A stretch of DNA of 32,929 bases from contig JABWBJ010000003.1 of assembly GCA_013360595.1 (NCBI GenBank), positions 1-32,929 on the forward strand, in the 5' to 3' direction. The notes beneath the pieces are model-generated. The model did not search any database. It was given only the letters and a program-made list of their open reading frames with translations, and was not told where the DNA came from. Made by a program: the position numbers and the translations under genes. Position 1 is the first letter of the stretch, and each line of letters begins with the position of its first letter. The stretch is from Gemmatimonadaceae bacterium (GTDB lineage Bacteria > Gemmatimonadota > Gemmatimonadetes > Gemmatimonadales > Gemmatimonadaceae). Shown here piece after piece: positions 30,884 through 32,929 of the stretch.

Positions 30884-32929
30884 TCAGCCGCCGGGCCGAC
30901 GCTCCACGTCAGCCAGCCGCGACAGTCGCCGGCGAGCGTCCTCGACCTTGGGTTGAAGCCGGGGATCCGCCCGGTCCCAGAGTGACAGGAACTCGCGGTA
31001 CCTGAGGGCGGCCTGCTCGGCGTTCCCCCGGGCCTCGTACAGCTCGCCCAGGCGTTTGAGAATGAGCGGCCGACTCCCCGCGTCGAACCCCTGGCGTCCG
31101 AAGAACGGCGTGTTCAGGTACTTCTCGAAGTAGAAGATGGCGGAGTCGGTCTGTCCCGCGCGCCAGTGGATGGTGGCGATGTCGTCCAGCACGCACACCT
31201 CGCAGTTCCCGTTCGGGCCGTCGTAGGTGGTGTCTGCGCTCCACACGTTGCGCAGGGCCTCGGCGTACTTCCCTTCGGCCAGGTCGATCGCCCCCTGGAT
31301 CGCGCGGCGGTCTGCGGCGCGCACCCGCCGTGTGATGCTGTCCGTCATCTCATTGTCCCAGCGCGCCAGCATGGCGCGGGCCTTCGCAGGCTGGCCGGCA
31401 TTGGCGTAGAACGCGGTCAACCCGAGGTACGGTCGCTGCTCGAACGGCATCGCGCGGAAGTTCGTGCGCGCCACGACCCGGTCCATGCGCGCCACCGCAC
31501 TCGCGGTGTCGTCAAGGAACCCGAGTTCGAGCTGCGAGAGCTGCATCGAATCGTTGAACGCATTGGGCGGCTGGCCCAGCCCCTGCGCCAACTGCTGCGC
31601 CTGCGTGCCGTATCGCCGCATGTCCTGCAGGCGGCCGCGGTACAGCGCGTAGTTGGCGAGCCCGCCAGCTCCGTTCACCTTCACGATCGGGTTCGGGTCC
31701 GCCAGCATCTGCTTCAGGTACAGTTCCACGGAGTCCAGTTTGCCGCGCGCATAGAGGAAGTTGAGCGGCACCGTCTTCGTGAAGGTCGTGCCGGGAAAGC
31801 GCTCGGCGTACGCCGCCACCAGCCGCTCCGCCGCTTCGATCTTGCCCTGATTGAACAGGACGGGAACGAGATTGGTGTACTGCTGGGAACTGGCCCTTCC
31901 GGCGTCGATCTGCGCCTGGTACAACGACTCGGCGCGGGCGTACTCCCGGCGACCATTGAGGATATTGGCGAGGTTGTTCGCCGCCCCGGTCTCGGTCGGA
32001 TCGAGCGCCAGCAGGGCCTCGTAGGCGCGGATTGCGCGCTGCCGGTCACGCCCCGGACCCAGTTGGAAGTAGGTGCCCTCGGCCAGGAGGCGCTCCCGTT
32101 CGGTCAGCCGGTCGCGTAACAGGTACGCGCGCTCCAGGGCGCTGTCGATCTGCGGCCGCGGGAGCCCGGCGTTGTTCAGTGCCACGCCGAGCTTCCGCCA
32201 GGCCATGGCGAACGCCGTGTCGAGCCGAACCGCCTCGCGCAACCGCCCGGCGGCGGCGATCGGATTCCCACCCATGTCGATCGACCGTGCAGCCTCGGCG
32301 TACACGCGCAAGGCCTCCAGTGACGGCGTCGTGACCTGCTCCAGTGGCGGGCTCTCGCGCACGTCCTTCAGCGACTCGCCGATCTTCTCGCGGAGCTTTC
32401 GCGTGACCTTGTCGATCTTGGCGAGCAGATCCGGCGCGCCGCCGGCCGTTTCCTGGTACAGGACCAGGTCGCGGAGCGAGTCCGCGGTCACCAGCCGGAT
32501 CGTCAGCGCGTACGCGTCTCCAACCGTGCGGACGGTTCCGTCCACGATGACCTTGACGCCCTCGCGCAGGGCGATCTCCTGCGCCAGTTCCAGCGTCAGC
32601 GGGGTCGCGCGCGGCCGCTGCATGCGGTCGAGCGCGGCGGCGATGGCGACCGGCGGCATCACTGACACCACGCGCGACTGACCCAGGTGTGTCCGAACGG
32701 CCTCGGTGACGAGCAGGGCGAGCGATGAATCGGCCGACGGAAAGGCGGTGACGATCAGCTGCCCCCGGTCCTCGATCCGCCCCGCCGCCAGCAGCGACCC
32801 GGCCGGGCCGATCCCGAGCATCCTGAGCACCATGTACCCCGCGACCAGGAGCACGAACGCCCCGAGGGCCGCGGCGCCGCCGAACCAGGCCCGCTGCCAG
32901 CTCAGCCGCGGCGCCGCCCTGAGGGCGAG
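30884..32929 (-). CDS. Membrane-anchored TPR protein, C-terminal part (5' end outside window)
   Basis: The frame stays open to the window edge, so the N-terminus is missing; a GTG at 32,854 is only an internal codon. After a membrane segment ('WFGGAAALGAFVLLVAGYMV') come a receiver-like alpha/beta domain ('QLIVTAFPSADSSLALLVTE' ... 'VKVIVDGTVRTVGDAYALTI') resembling the FlgO/adenylate cyclase-associated region, and then at least eight TPR-like helix pairs to the end. This is the standard C-terminal half of Gemmatimonadota serine/threonine kinase-TPR proteins, so a kinase domain upstream is likely, though not seen. Confidence 0.8.
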   Translation of the reverse strand, partial: LALRAAPRLSWQRAWFGGAAALGAFVLLVAGYMVLRMLGIGPAGSLLAAGRIEDRGQLIVTAFPSADSSLALLVTEAVRTHLGQSRVVSVMPPVAIAAALDRMQRPRATPLTLELAQEIALREGVKVIVDGTVRTVGDAYALTIRLVTADSLRDLVLYQETAGGAPDLLAKIDKVTRKLREKIGESLKDVRESPPLEQVTTPSLEALRVYAEAARSIDMGGNPIAAAGRLREAVRLDTAFAMAWRKLGVALNNAGLPRPQIDSALERAYLLRDRLTERERLLAEGTYFQLGPGRDRQRAIRAYEALLALDPTETGAANNLANILNGRREYARAESLYQAQIDAGRASSQQYTNLVPVLFNQGKIEAAERLVAAYAERFPGTTFTKTVPLNFLYARGKLDSVELYLKQMLADPNPIVKVNGAGGLANYALYRGRLQDMRRYGTQAQQLAQGLGQPPNAFNDSMQLSQLELGFLDDTASAVARMDRVVARTNFRAMPFEQRPYLGLTAFYANAGQPAKARAMLARWDNEMTDSITRRVRAADRRAIQGAIDLAEGKYAEALRNVWSADTTYDGPNGNCEVCVLDDIATIHWRAGQTDSAIFYFEKYLNTPFFGRQGFDAGSRPLILKRLGELYEARGNAEQAALRYREFLSLWDRADPRLQPKVEDARRRLSRLADVERRPGG

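Overview
The window reads as two blocks of DNA with different gene repertoires that meet near position 18,000. Block A (1 to about 17,985) looks planctomycete-like: small element proteins of a type I associate with Planctomycetota, palindromic intergenic repeats of the 'ACGGGC...GCCCGT' kind, a tRNA-Pro, and a PQQ-propeller/TPR exported protein. Block B (about 18,020 to 32,929) looks like Gemmatimonadota: an AddAB/UvrD-type helicase with a built-in exonuclease, Ku and LigD, DUF72, DUF2911, a 6-bladed propeller lipoprotein, a carboxypeptidase-regulatory-like exported protein and a TPR protein of the kinase-TPR type. The taxonomic assignments are inferences from gene families. The abrupt loss of sense in the PQQ/TPR gene at about 17,985, running straight into the antisense of a peroxiredoxin gene, makes a chimeric assembly or a recent rearrangement a serious possibility.

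Region by region. 1-1,054: the 3' part of a HAMP/SpoIIE-type phosphatase gene, at lower G+C than the rest. About 1,120-12,670: an integrative element. From left to right it carries a small gene truncated at the left edge; a run of five small genes that includes a HARE-HTH protein and two Cys-cluster (zinc-binding type) sequences; a 431-aa protein with HTH-like segments, followed by a 20-bp perfect palindrome and a textbook terminator; a MerR/excisionase-like small protein, a small helical protein and a coiled-coil protein; a Prim-Pol/DUF3987 primase-helicase; an iteron-like repeat cluster directly behind the primase gene; a Cys-rich protein; a two-HTH regulator; a second HARE-HTH gene in opposite orientation; and a large serine recombinase. 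The recombinase reading frame runs out of the element through the terminator and antisense of tRNA-Pro(GGG) at 12,720-12,794.

12,795-18,000: chromosomal-type genes, namely interspersed repeats, a TIGR01977-type cysteine desulfurase (minus), a DNA-3-methyladenine glycosylase I (plus) and the truncated PQQ/TPR gene. 18,051-32,929: 1-Cys peroxiredoxin (minus), the helicase-exonuclease (plus), propeller lipoprotein, DUF72 and Ku (minus, DUF72 and Ku overlapping by 4 bp), an exported carboxypeptidase-regulatory-like protein and a Uma2 nuclease (minus), LigD and DUF2911 (plus), and the C-terminal part of a membrane-anchored TPR protein (minus, open at the window edge).

How they fit together: the element looks self-contained for maintenance (recombinase for integration, primase-helicase plus iterons for replication, several regulators) and shows no recognisable toxin, restriction or defence cargo. 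Its most unusual property is a pair of HARE-HTH cassettes in inverted orientation that share a 38-bp leader, a second 20-bp leader motif, AATTCCG/CGGAATT palindromes and CAACGCCTC-stem hairpins. In block B, Ku plus LigD make a complete two-component bacterial non-homologous end-joining pathway.
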